This document shows, piece after piece, positions 7,352-15,178 of a stretch of DNA of 35,430 nucleotides. Location of the stretch: contig NZ_ABVL01000042.1 of assembly GCF_000173075.1 (NCBI RefSeq), positions 1 through 35,430 on the forward strand. The letters are read 5' to 3'. Made by a program: the position numbers and the translations under genes. Below the pieces are notes generated by a model. The model made no database searches. It saw only the letters and a program-made list of their open reading frames with translations, and had not been told where the DNA came from. The stretch comes from Chthoniobacter flavus Ellin428. GTDB taxonomy: Bacteria; Verrucomicrobiota; Verrucomicrobiia; Chthoniobacterales; Chthoniobacteraceae. The stretch's first letter is position 1. Each line of letters starts with the position of its first letter.

Positions 7352-8190
7352 AAACTGAACTTACCAAGACAGCGGCGTCGCACCAAAGTGGTGCGGCGCT
7401 CCATGCGGAAGCGGCGCTTCGGCGGGATGAACGGTGGGTTGCGGGAGAGGCTGCGGCGCCGGTGGTCGAGCGGGAGGTGCCGAATGCTTTCGACGGGATT
7501 GAAGCGGCGTTTTCACGCATCCTGGCCGGGGTGCGGAAGCTGACGCCGGAGCAGGCGAAGCGGAGCCGGTTTGAATCGATGATCGCGCCGCGCATGGGGG
7601 CGATTGGATTTCCGGCGAGGTATCGAGTGGATGTGGGAGCGTGGAACTGCGCGCCGCAGGAAGCGACCTTCCAGTTTTGCCGGGGGAAGTTTGCGGAAGT
7701 GGGCTCGATCATCGCGCTGGTGGGAGAGCGCGGGGTGGGCAAGACGTTCATCGCCGCGCAGCTTTGCCGCGAGCGGATCGATCTTTGGCTTTCGTATTAC
7801 GAACGACAGCCGGTGGACCGGCCGGCGAAGGCGCCGCTGCGCATGGGGCGCTACGCGAAGCTGACGGATCTCATCGCGACGTTCAAACCGCTCTACGCGG
7901 ATTTCGGATCGATCGAGACGGAGAAGCTGATGCTGCAGCGGGAGGAGCTGTGCCGGGAGTCACTGCTGTGCATCGATGAGCTGCACGAGTGCGAAGATCA
8001 GCGGCTGAAGATGCGGGTGCTGACGGATATCCTGGATCGGCGATACTCGAACCGTCTGGACACGCTGCTGATCTCGAACGAGACGGAGCAGGCTTTTCGG
8101 CAATCGATCGGTGACTCGGCGTTGTCGCGGATTACGGAGCACGGGGAGATTGTGACCTGTGCGTGGGAGTCGTGGAGGAGGGGGAGGTGA
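7348..8190 (+). CDS. DnaC-like AAA+ helicase loader
   Basis: This 280-residue ATPase has Walker A GERGVGKT (residues 126-133), Walker B LLCIDELHE (Asp210-Glu211) and a sensor-1-like LLISNETEQAF, followed by a possible arginine-finger region (SRITEHGEIV). The first 95 residues are a separate helical region, as in DnaC/DnaI-type loaders that use it to grip the replicative helicase. It overlaps the initiator gene by 4 bases, the usual initiator-loader pair of phages. The last 47 bases of the gene lie within a 53-bp sequence repeated at 12579-12631. Confidence 0.85.
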   Translation: MKTELTKTAASHQSGAALHAEAALRRDERWVAGEAAAPVVEREVPNAFDGIEAAFSRILAGVRKLTPEQAKRSRFESMIAPRMGAIGFPARYRVDVGAWNCAPQEATFQFCRGKFAEVGSIIALVGERGVGKTFIAAQLCRERIDLWLSYYERQPVDRPAKAPLRMGRYAKLTDLIATFKPLYADFGSIETEKLMLQREELCRESLLCIDELHECEDQRLKMRVLTDILDRRYSNRLDTLLISNETEQAFRQSIGDSALSRITEHGEIVTCAWESWRRGR

Positions 8191-8196
8191 CGGGGG
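8144..8196. repeat. Direct repeat, left copy (3' end of loader gene)
   Basis: These 53 bases match 12579-12631 at 52 positions; the single difference is G at 8154 versus T at 12589. This copy covers the last codons and stop of the helicase-loader gene. The two copies bracket the regulator, methyltransferase and HNH genes. Confidence 0.85.
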
Positions 8197-8414
8197 TTTG
8201 CACGGAGATCGCGTGGGAATGCACGCGGCGGCTTCGGTTGCACCCGCGTCGGTACGCGCGGACGGGGACGGATGATTGTTTGGAGGGGATGGCGGAGGAA
8301 TGGGGACGGGAGGAGTGTGCGCACGAACGATGCTATGCCGTGCGCCGAGGCACGCGAAAGGAATGGAGATGGGCGGCTGGTGGTCACGGCGCAAATAAAT
8401 CTAGTCTTATCGCA

Positions 8415-8440
8415 ATATACCGTGTAATTAAACGGTATAT
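8415..8440 (+). promoter_or_regulatory. Perfect palindromic operator over the repressor start codon
   Basis: ATATACCGT (8415-8423) and its exact reverse complement ACGGTATAT (8432-8440) flank an 8-bp AT-rich spacer (GTAATTAA). The right arm runs into the ATG (8439-8441) of the LexA-like gene, so a bound repressor would block both transcription and translation start. No Shine-Dalgarno sequence is visible, which suggests a leaderless or very short-leader transcript. Autoregulation by the adjacent repressor is the natural inference. No second copy was noticed before the methyltransferase gene. Confidence 0.65.
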
Positions 8441-9089
8441 GGCTCCAAAGCTTCAGACGCGCCTGACCGCCCCACAACTGCGGGTGGCACGAGTGCTTGC
8501 GACTTGGGAGCGTGAAGGAAAGCCCGCTTTTGTGCCGGAACTCGCGCGCGCATCGAGGTACTCCACGCCGAGTGGTCTCATGGAAACTCTTCAGCGGATG
8601 AAGCGGAATGGGTTTGTCGAAATTCTCGGCGGTGGCGCGAAAGGACGGCCTCGGCTGGTAAAGCTGACACCGAAAGGACGGCTGGCGGTGGGCAGCGGGG
8701 GGCTTCCGGTCTTGGGAGAGATACCGGCCGGTCCTCTCGCGGCTACCCTCGCTGAACCCGTGGAGATCATGGAGGATGAGAACCTGCTGTCATGGAGAGC
8801 GGGCGATTTTCTCCTGCGCGTGAAAGGCGATTCCATGATCGGAGATGGAATTCTCCCCGGGGATTACGCTCTGCTGCGGCCCGATATTCATTGTGATCAG
8901 GGGGAAATTGCCGCCGTCCATGCCAGGGACGATTATGAAGGAACGCTGAAGCACGTTTTTGTCGAAAAGGATCAGGTGCGGCTGAAAGCCAGCAATCCAG
9001 AGTACGACGACATCATTGTTTCCAGCCACGAATGGCGCGGCGTGGCTGGTGTATTCCGCGGGCTGGTGCGTCGAGCGAATCGAAGCTGA
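8439..9089 (+). CDS. LexA-like self-cleaving repressor
   Basis: The protein has 216 residues from the chosen ATG. Residues about 8-80 form a LexA-type winged helix (LTAPQLRVARVL, TPSGLMETLQRMKRNGFV, KLTPKGRLAV). Residues 95-210 form an S24 peptidase domain: a scissile Ala97-Gly98 in EIPAGPL, nucleophile Ser132 in KGDSMIGDGILPGD, and a general-base lysine, most likely Lys171. Such proteins are inactivated by RecA-stimulated self-cleavage after DNA damage. The frame is open 92 codons upstream to a GTG, but that extension is low-quality sequence lying across the loader stop, and the ATG sits in a palindromic operator. It precedes a restriction-modification pair and may control it. Confidence 0.85.
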   Translation: MAPKLQTRLTAPQLRVARVLATWEREGKPAFVPELARASRYSTPSGLMETLQRMKRNGFVEILGGGAKGRPRLVKLTPKGRLAVGSGGLPVLGEIPAGPLAATLAEPVEIMEDENLLSWRAGDFLLRVKGDSMIGDGILPGDYALLRPDIHCDQGEIAAVHARDDYEGTLKHVFVEKDQVRLKASNPEYDDIIVSSHEWRGVAGVFRGLVRRANRS

Positions 9090-9210
9090 CTTCCCAATGA
9101 AAACCGAACCTTTGCGTTTTGACCGAGCCCGCGTTGTGGCCGAGGCGTGGCCTTTTTCTTTCCGTAGAGCACTACAAGTCACTACAACGTGCCGTTGAAA
9201 TAATCCCGCC

Positions 9211-11403
9211 GTGCCTTCGCAAAAGCATCCATTCAGTGCAAAATCCCTCCAGCCGTGGCTGGAGGAATGCGGCTACACGGAGGATAAGGTACTCCCCAAT
9301 CTTGCGATAGGAGGCCGCAATGCGGCTATCGCTGGCTTTTCCCAGCGACCGTTTGACAGTCGTTCCGCCTGCGTGATCGCCATGGATGTAACGACTTCGC
9401 CGGCGGAGGATGCCGCGGCGTGTCGTGTCACCGGCGCGCCGATCACGCTGCTCTGTCAGCAGAACGAGCTCCTCTGGTGGAAGCAGGGGCCATCCGATCA
9501 ACGCGAATACCTCCGTGTTCCAGCCACTCACCTCGAAGGTTTTTTTCGCGAACATCGAAAAGACTTTGAGCCTGGAACCATCTATCGGGCGAAGACCATC
9601 GGCCGGTTCGAGGCCACCTATCAGCGCGAATTCGTCGACCTCGGGCTCATGCCGATGGTGGAAAAGGAAGCGGGTGAAGTCATCGAACGCTTGTTGCTTG
9701 AGCAAGTCGCTGCCCTTCGCGGACTTTTGGGCTGGCCAAAAGATCTCAGTGCGGAACAGGGCCAGTGGCTCGTCCGAGCTGTCTTCTGGCTGCTCGGGGC
9801 CAAAATGCTTCACGACAAGAGCGTGGATGGATTCATCCGGCTCGATTTTGGTGATGTCGACCAGGTCTTCGAGCGCGTTGCGCGTCATTACGGGCAATCA
9901 GCGGAGTCCATCATTACGTCCCAGAAAAAGCGCCAGGCTCTGCAATACGCGGCCAATAACATTGCTCAGCGTGCCGACCTCCGTCTCGCCACCACGGAAG
10001 CCCTGGCCTACGTCTACGAGAACACGCTAATCAGCCGTGAGGTGCGCAAAGAACTCGGCACGCACAGCACGCCGGCTTATCTCGTCGACTACATCGTGGG
10101 GCGGCTTTCCCCGTGGATTGAAGAGATACCATCGGACCAACGTTATGTTTACGAGCCGGCCTGCGGCCACGCCGGCTTCCTCGTGGCCGCGGTGAGATTG
10201 CTGACGAGTTTGCTCCCGACGGAGCAAGCGACACCGCCCCATCGTCGTGCCTATCTGCGGGAACGAATCCAGGGCTCCGACGTGGATTCCTTCGCCCTCG
10301 AAATCGCGCGGCTGTCTCTCACCCTCACCGACATTCCCAATCCGAATGGGTGGAAGCTGAAACAGGATGACGCCTTTGCGTCCGATCTGCTGGAGTCCGC
10401 GGCATCTGGTTCACGAATCCTCCTGGCGAACCCACCTTTCGAAAAAATCGAGCCTGCTCGGCGCGATGCTTACACCCGGCAGTTTCGTGCACCACAGTTC
10501 GTCAGCCAAGCTGCCGAGATTCTTCATCGCGCAATTTCCGCTCTGCCATCCGGAGGGGTTTTTGGCGTGGTAGTTCCGCAGAATCTGTTACACAGCTCGG
10601 ACGCGACGGCATTTCGGCGAATGCTCACGGATAAAGCGGAGTTTGAAGAAATCTGCCTCTTCCCGGACAAGATGTTTAACTTTGCGGACGTCGAGTCGGG
10701 CATTTTGATCGGTCGGAAAGTCGGCGATGCATCGGGCGGTAAGAAGCTAGTACGTTATCGTCGAGTCAGGGAAGGTGAAGCTACAGCTTTTCGTTCCTCC
10801 TACGCTGTGACTGGCGAGATCACCGTTCCGATGTCACGGTTTGCCGAAAGCGAATCGTGTGATTTCCGTGTGCCAGACTTGGAAGAAGTTTGGGCTTCAT
10901 GCGCGCAGTTGCCAAAATTGGAAGACTTCGTCGAAATCGGCCAGGGATTTAGCTTCATCGGCGAAGATCAACCAGGTTTTCCCAAGGGACAGAAGAGGAC
11001 TTCACCCACACCAAAGGAAGGTTTCGTAAAGGGTTTCGAAAACTTGGGTGACGACGTTATGTCACATCAACTGCCGCCGACAACGTATCTTAACATGGCG
11101 GAAGAGATCATTCTCCGCCCGCGTGCAGGAAACACTACCGGAGTGCCGCAAGTGCTCTTGAACGAGGCTCCTGTCCAACGGGGGCCATGGTGCGTCAAGG
11201 CCATGATTGATTTGATAGGTAGGCCGGCTACTACAAGGTTCACATTGATGCGCCCGAATGGAGGGGGGTATCACCTTAAGAATCTGTGGGCCTTAATTAA
11301 TTCAACATTTGCTGCTGCATTTGCTCATACACATTCGACTAAGCGAGACATCCTTACAGGAACTTGGCGCGGGCATGCCTGTGCCTTCGGTCTTATTCGT
11401 TGA
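9211..11403 (+). CDS. N6-adenine DNA methyltransferase, frame broken near its 3' end
   Basis: The open frame gives 730 residues from a GTG. After an N-terminal region of about 300 residues, the class I methyltransferase core appears: AdoMet motif EPACGHAGFL near residue 314 and catalytic motif LLANPPFEKI near residue 406. A probable target-recognition region follows (LPKLEDFVEIGQGFSF onward). The final residues run through HSTKRDILTGTW, a conserved stretch before the C-terminal part of such enzymes, then switch to unrelated sequence and stop. Removing one G from the GGG at 11371-11373 would join this frame to the one continuing to 11920, giving a protein of about 900 residues. It is either a sequencing error, a real inactivation or phase variation. 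Its likely partner is the HNH nuclease downstream. Confidence 0.8.
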   Translation: MPSQKHPFSAKSLQPWLEECGYTEDKVLPNLAIGGRNAAIAGFSQRPFDSRSACVIAMDVTTSPAEDAAACRVTGAPITLLCQQNELLWWKQGPSDQREYLRVPATHLEGFFREHRKDFEPGTIYRAKTIGRFEATYQREFVDLGLMPMVEKEAGEVIERLLLEQVAALRGLLGWPKDLSAEQGQWLVRAVFWLLGAKMLHDKSVDGFIRLDFGDVDQVFERVARHYGQSAESIITSQKKRQALQYAANNIAQRADLRLATTEALAYVYENTLISREVRKELGTHSTPAYLVDYIVGRLSPWIEEIPSDQRYVYEPACGHAGFLVAAVRLLTSLLPTEQATPPHRRAYLRERIQGSDVDSFALEIARLSLTLTDIPNPNGWKLKQDDAFASDLLESAASGSRILLANPPFEKIEPARRDAYTRQFRAPQFVSQAAEILHRAISALPSGGVFGVVVPQNLLHSSDATAFRRMLTDKAEFEEICLFPDKMFNFADVESGILIGRKVGDASGGKKLVRYRRVREGEATAFRSSYAVTGEITVPMSRFAESESCDFRVPDLEEVWASCAQLPKLEDFVEIGQGFSFIGEDQPGFPKGQKRTSPTPKEGFVKGFENLGDDVMSHQLPPTTYLNMAEEIILRPRAGNTTGVPQVLLNEAPVQRGPWCVKAMIDLIGRPATTRFTLMRPNGGGYHLKNLWALINSTFAAAFAHTHSTKRDILTGTWRGHACAFGLIR

Positions 11404-11920
11404 TCGATCTGAGGGAGATAGGGCGCTTAGCGCCGCCGTTGACGCCTATCTCTCCGCTGTCCACGATTTCGAAAACAATCTGGTCCTCGCTTCCGACGAA
11501 GATCGAGCCGCGCAGCGTGAGGCGCTGAAAATTCTTCACTGGCGTATGGATGCCGAAGTTTTGAAGCTCTATGCACTGCCGGTCGAATTGGAGCGCAAGC
11601 TCCTCGACTATTTCGCCGGCTGTAAACGCGTCGGTGTGCCATTTGATCAGGATCGATATTTCCCGGAGGGCTTCAATGTTCCGCTCTCGCTGGCAGACTA
11701 TCTGGCCATCATCGCCGATTGGGAGACGATCAATGCGAGGCGCCTCGCTCTCATCGATCGAAAGCGCGGTGGCAAATTGACTGGTGAAGAAACAACCGAG
11801 CTCGCGAACCTGAAACGTCTGGCACGAGCGAAATCCGCGCTCGTCATGCCACTGCCGATGCGTGAACTCGAGGAACAAGAGAACGACTTGCGGCGAAGAG
11901 GCCTATGGCGAGGCGAGTGA
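11375..11920 (+). CDS. C-terminal part of the DNA methyltransferase in shifted frame
   Basis: From an ATG at 11375 the second frame encodes MPVPSV, the continuation expected after TGTWR in N6-adenine methyltransferases of this kind. About 175 residues of helical, charged sequence follow (AVDAYLSAVHDFENNL, LKILHWRMDAEVLKLY, ELANLKRLARAKSALV). It is best read as the tail of the preceding gene, separated by one extra base. It ends overlapping the HNH gene by 16 bases, which supports a shared transcript. Confidence 0.7.
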   Translation: MPVPSVLFVDRSEGDRALSAAVDAYLSAVHDFENNLVLASDEDRAAQREALKILHWRMDAEVLKLYALPVELERKLLDYFAGCKRVGVPFDQDRYFPEGFNVPLSLADYLAIIADWETINARRLALIDRKRGGKLTGEETTELANLKRLARAKSALVMPLPMRELEEQENDLRRRGLWRGE

Positions 11921-12486
11921 TTCCGCAACCGTACGTCTTTCCCGATGGACCGCACGCCCGCCGGCACGGCCCCAAGGGCTGGAAGGACTACGGCCGTTAT
12001 CGCCAATGGCTCCGGGACGAATTCTGCTTTCGGTGCGTCTACTGTCTCATGCGGGAACAATGGGTCGACATGCGCCGTGGATTTCAAATCGACCACTTCG
12101 TCGCCCGGAAAATCCGGCCAGACCTTAAAGCCGACTACGACAACCTCATTTACCTCTGTCCTTCGTGCAACAACCTCAAGAGGGCGAGTCGCCTCCCCGA
12201 TCCTTGCCACGTCGCGTTGGCCCAATGCCTTCGCTTCAAAGGAGACGGCAACGTCGAGGCACTCAACGCCGACGGCGAGATGATCATTGAAACACTGGAA
12301 CTGGATGATCCGCGATTGGTCGAATTCCGACGGCGGAAGATAGGAATTCTTCGCAGCCTGGCCGCTGATAATTGGGCGCTCTTCGTCGAGGAGATGCGTT
12401 TTCCCACCGACATTCCGGATCTCACACAAGAAAACCCGCCCGAAAACACTCGCCCAGACGGGTATCGCCCTAAGTTGGCACGCTAG
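11905..12486 (+). CDS. HNH endonuclease, probable restriction partner
   Basis: This 193-residue protein has a classic HNH fold with two zinc-binding pairs (Cys44/Cys47 in CVYC and Cys85/Cys88 in CPSC), the catalytic IDHF (Asp63-His64) and the closing Asn (CNNLK). It overlaps the methyltransferase tail by 16 bases, so coupled expression is likely. HNH nucleases beside an adenine methyltransferase usually act as the cleaving half of a restriction-modification system. A homing-type nuclease is the alternative, but the methyltransferase context makes that less likely. Confidence 0.85.
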   Translation: MARRVIPQPYVFPDGPHARRHGPKGWKDYGRYRQWLRDEFCFRCVYCLMREQWVDMRRGFQIDHFVARKIRPDLKADYDNLIYLCPSCNNLKRASRLPDPCHVALAQCLRFKGDGNVEALNADGEMIIETLELDDPRLVEFRRRKIGILRSLAADNWALFVEEMRFPTDIPDLTQENPPENTRPDGYRPKLAR

Positions 12487-12578
12487 ACTACGAGCCGGAA
12501 CGCTTCCCGAGGTCTATTAATCATATAAGCGGACATTCACTTTCGTAACGATGATGCGGAAAGAAGGCCCTGCGCCGC

Positions 12579-12631
12579 GGGAGATTGTTACCTGTGCGTG
12601 GGAGTCGTGGAGGAGGGGGAGGTGACGGGGG
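12579..12631. repeat. Direct repeat, right copy
   Basis: This is the second copy of the 53-bp sequence at 8144-8196, with one substitution. Here it is not attached to a loader gene. Just beyond it, at 12642-12659, are a full and an overlapping partial copy of GAGTGCTTAGT, the reverse complement of the ACTAAGCACTC repeat at 5536-5579. Confidence 0.85.
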
Positions 12632-12743
12632 AGAAGTGGGGGAGTGCTTAGTGCTTAGTGGCGAATGCCGAATGATCCCGCGGAGCGGGGGCGAATGGCA
12701 AATCGCAGATGGCAGATGGTCCCGCAGGGCGGGAGCAGATGGC

Positions 12744-12915
12744 GGCCGCCTCCTCTTTGCGCTGTTTGACGTGAGGCAGGTCACCGCGGGCTTGGACCGC
12801 CTCGCGGACGGGTTCCCCTTTGGAGCCAGCATCGGCGCACAGGTGCTGGACGCCGGCGGCGGGACGCTCCAGCATCACTTGATCCAAAGTGGCCGCCAGC
12901 AAGAGAGGATGTCAG
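12744..12915 (-). pseudogene. Remnant of an IS5-family transposase
   Basis: Reading leftward from about 12915, the translation gives LLLAATLDQVMLERP, then HLCADAGSKGEPVREAVQARG and LPHVKQRKEE. This matches the central DDE-domain pattern of IS5-type transposases (a lysine/leucine-rich lead into LAATLD, a CAD(A/K)G block with the second catalytic Asp, and a (V/I)KQR.EE block). Both ends are missing and no inverted ends are recognisable. It touches the 3' end of the neighbouring permease gene, so an insertion or deletion probably shaped this junction. Confidence 0.6.
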
Positions 12916-14630
12916 GCGGAGACCGACGTGCGCTTCGTATCCGATGCTGTGGCCGAGATGAGCCGGATGGCGGCCTCGAAGCTGGTCACGGTTTCCACTT
13001 GGGAGGGTGGTGGATTGCTTTCGGACTCCACGGGATCCCCGTGCCAGTAGCCCAGGATTTTCAATCCGCTGGTGTTATCCCCGATGAGTTTGAAGAGCGA
13101 GGCCGCGGCGCGCGCGCCGACCGCTGTCATGGCGGAGACGCAGAGCGTGACTTCGGTCCGATCGGCCACTCGCGAGATGATTTCGCTATTGAGCACTCGC
13201 TCGGAGAGCCAGGTGCAATCGATGCCCTTGCTGCGCAGGACATACGCCAGCATGGCGCCGGCCAGGGCATCCGCCTTGCGCCGCGCCGGCACGATGACGA
13301 CCGAATGCACCGTCGATTCATCCTGTGGTGGAAAGTTTTCCAGGCTTGAAAGCGCCTCGCGCAGACTTTCGTAAAGATCCCGATGTTCTTCCTTGGAAAG
13401 ATCCCCCGTGACACGGTCGTATTCGGCGAGCTTGAGTGCCGGCAGGACGACTTCGTCGAAGAGTTCCACGGTCGCGCCCTTTTCGTGATAATCGCTGATC
13501 GTTTCCTCGAGTTCATCGCGATCATCGGCCAGCAAGCGCTGGTAAAAGCGATTTGCCGGATCGATCGGCGGTTCCTTGCCCAGCAGGACGTGCAGGAAAG
13601 CTAGGGCTGGCAAGTGTTTGCCCATCACGACCAGGCAAACGGTGAGCGGAGTGGCGAGAAGCAAGCCGCCCGCGCCCCACAGCCAGGTCCAGAAAATCGC
13701 GGACACGACGATGGCGCTGGCGGAGAGCCCGGTGCTCGCCCCGTAAAGCCAGGGTTCCATGACATTCGCGGTGAAGAGTTCCACTCCGATAAAAAGGGCG
13801 ACGACCTCAACCGGTTGCGCCCATCCAGGAGAGATGGCGAACGAAAGCACGAAGGGAAATGCGGCCACGATCCAGATGCCCAGATAGGGCAGAAAACGAA
13901 GGATGATCGCCAACACTCCCCACAAAGGGGCATTCGGGATGCCGATGAAATAGAGCCCGACGCCGACGGGGATGCCGTAGGTGGCATTGATGAGTAACTG
14001 CGCGGCGAGATAGCGGCTCACACGGTCGGCCGCGTCGTCGAGCGCCTGGGTGGCAAGATGGAGGCGGCCGTGACTCACCAGGTGAATGAAACGATCGCGC
14101 AGGCTCTGCCGGTCATAGAGGAAGAAGATGACGTAAACTGCCACCATGCCGGCGGTGCCGATCGGCGAAAGCAACGGGCCGGCGAGTTCCTTGGCCACGC
14201 TCAGGAGATTGACATTGCTGGTCGGCAAATCCAGTTGGGCGGCTTCACTGGTGATGTCGGACGGCTTGGCGGGATGGACGCTGCGCGTGTAGGCAGAGAA
14301 GGCCGAGGTGAGTTTGCCCAGCGGCGCGAAGACTTTCTGTTGGAGATTGTCGTGATAGCCGGGGAGCGATTTGGCCAGATCGACGGCTTGCGCGCCGACC
14401 ACGTAAAGCACTGACGCGAGAACGGTGAAGGAGATGATGGTGACGACCCCCACCGCGGGACCGCGCCCGCATCCGAGGGACTCGACCCGGGCGGTTAATG
14501 GCGCGAGCAGGAATGCCAGAAGGACAGCTAGCGCCAGGGGCATGAGGAAGGGGCGGCCAAGGTAGAGGACGGTGGTGACCAGGCAGACACTGAGGAGGAG
14601 GGACAACGCGTTGGACCGAGGGAAGAACAT
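12912..14630 (-). CDS. AI-2E-family (PerM-like) permease with soluble C-terminal domain
   Basis: The 572-residue product begins with hydrophobic helices (about residues 5-70), a periplasmic segment, and the conserved AI-2E permease core with RFLPYLGIWIVAAFPF and a final block of helices to about residue 360. The usual family length is 340-380 residues. Here about 200 extra residues follow, ending in a Rossmann-like segment (VIVPARRKADALAGAMLAYVLRSKG), which suggests a regulatory or ligand-binding tail. A GTG at 14654 also opens the frame, but GAGGAG lies 13 bases before the ATG at 14630. The substrate is unknown; the family exports small molecules or ions. The stop borders a transposase remnant. 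Confidence 0.8.
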   Translation of the reverse strand: MFFPRSNALSLLLSVCLVTTVLYLGRPFLMPLALAVLLAFLLAPLTARVESLGCGRGPAVGVVTIISFTVLASVLYVVGAQAVDLAKSLPGYHDNLQQKVFAPLGKLTSAFSAYTRSVHPAKPSDITSEAAQLDLPTSNVNLLSVAKELAGPLLSPIGTAGMVAVYVIFFLYDRQSLRDRFIHLVSHGRLHLATQALDDAADRVSRYLAAQLLINATYGIPVGVGLYFIGIPNAPLWGVLAIILRFLPYLGIWIVAAFPFVLSFAISPGWAQPVEVVALFIGVELFTANVMEPWLYGASTGLSASAIVVSAIFWTWLWGAGGLLLATPLTVCLVVMGKHLPALAFLHVLLGKEPPIDPANRFYQRLLADDRDELEETISDYHEKGATVELFDEVVLPALKLAEYDRVTGDLSKEEHRDLYESLREALSSLENFPPQDESTVHSVVIVPARRKADALAGAMLAYVLRSKGIDCTWLSERVLNSEIISRVADRTEVTLCVSAMTAVGARAAASLFKLIGDNTSGLKILGYWHGDPVESESNPPPSQVETVTSFEAAIRLISATASDTKRTSVSA

Positions 14631-14763
14631 CACTTGTTTATCGCTCCTCACCACAGCGACGAGTGTGCGTTGACGGTGGTCGACGGCACCGGCGTAAGGC
14701 CATTTCGCTTTGTCGGAGCGAAGAATCGGTAGGTGTCACTGTTTTTAACCATTTTCGTACACT

Positions 14764-14967
14764 ATGAGAACCACGACCCTGACCTTTCCCGAATTGATCC
14801 TGATCGCGGCAACGCGTGGCATGCTCGGCGCCGGTTTGGCGTTGTTGCTGGCCAAACGATTGAGCGACCAGCAGCGCGAAACGGCCGGCACGATCCTCAC
14901 CGCGATCGGACTGCTCACGACGGTGCCGCTGGCGCTGGAGGCTTTCGGGAAGAGCGAACGACACTGA
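14764..14967 (+). CDS. Small conserved membrane protein, hypothetical
   Basis: This 67-residue protein has two membrane helices (residues about 8-30 and 42-60) separated by RLSDQQRETAG. The pattern TRGMLGAGLALLLA, then a two-residue-charged turn, then a second helix with LTTVPLA is one I associate with a family of unnamed small membrane proteins in soil bacteria, by recollection rather than a search. It is divergent from the permease, and the shared 133-bp gap should hold both promoters. Confidence 0.6.
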   Translation: MRTTTLTFPELILIAATRGMLGAGLALLLAKRLSDQQRETAGTILTAIGLLTTVPLALEAFGKSERH

Positions 14968-14997
14968 GAGCAACGCGATTAGCGGGCGCGCAGGATA

Positions 14998-15178
14998 TCA
15001 TTTGCCGCCCAATTCCAACGGCGCGTCGTACGACGCGGCACGCGTGGTGTAAATCCGCCCACCAATGCGGTCGCGTGCTTCGAGAAGGAACACTTCCAAA
15101 CCGCTCTGGTGCAAATAGCCCCGCGGAGGCCCATCCGGCGGGCCCAGCGCCGATGATGATGACCTTGGGCGTACTCAA
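14998..15178 (-). pseudogene. Truncated, frameshifted FAD amine-oxidase N-terminus
   Basis: Starting at TTG 15178 the translation gives a perfect dinucleotide-binding start (STPKVIIIGAGPAG, AGL). One frame over it then continues as YLHQSGLEVFLLEARDRIGG followed by RIYTTRAASYDAPLELGGK and a stop. These are the consecutive N-terminal motifs of flavin amine oxidases and phytoene-desaturase-like enzymes, broken by a 1-base shift near residue 21 and cut after about 60 residues of a family near 450 long. It overlaps the opgH stop, so it was probably the last gene of that operon. Confidence 0.75.

Noticed and set aside
8163..8438. 92-residue N-terminal extension of the LexA-like gene from a GTG
   Set aside because: The extension lies across the helicase-loader stop and the 53-bp repeat, has no family sequence, and the ATG at 8439 starts exactly at the LexA-type winged helix with an operator over it.
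9139..9172. Terminator after the LexA-like gene (GGCC / GGCC with a following T-rich run)
   Set aside because: The stem is only about 4 bp, too weak to support a terminator.
9172..9897. 241-residue open frame opposite the methyltransferase
   Set aside because: It is a GC-frame shadow on the strand opposite a gene with clear motifs; no independent start signal or family pattern.
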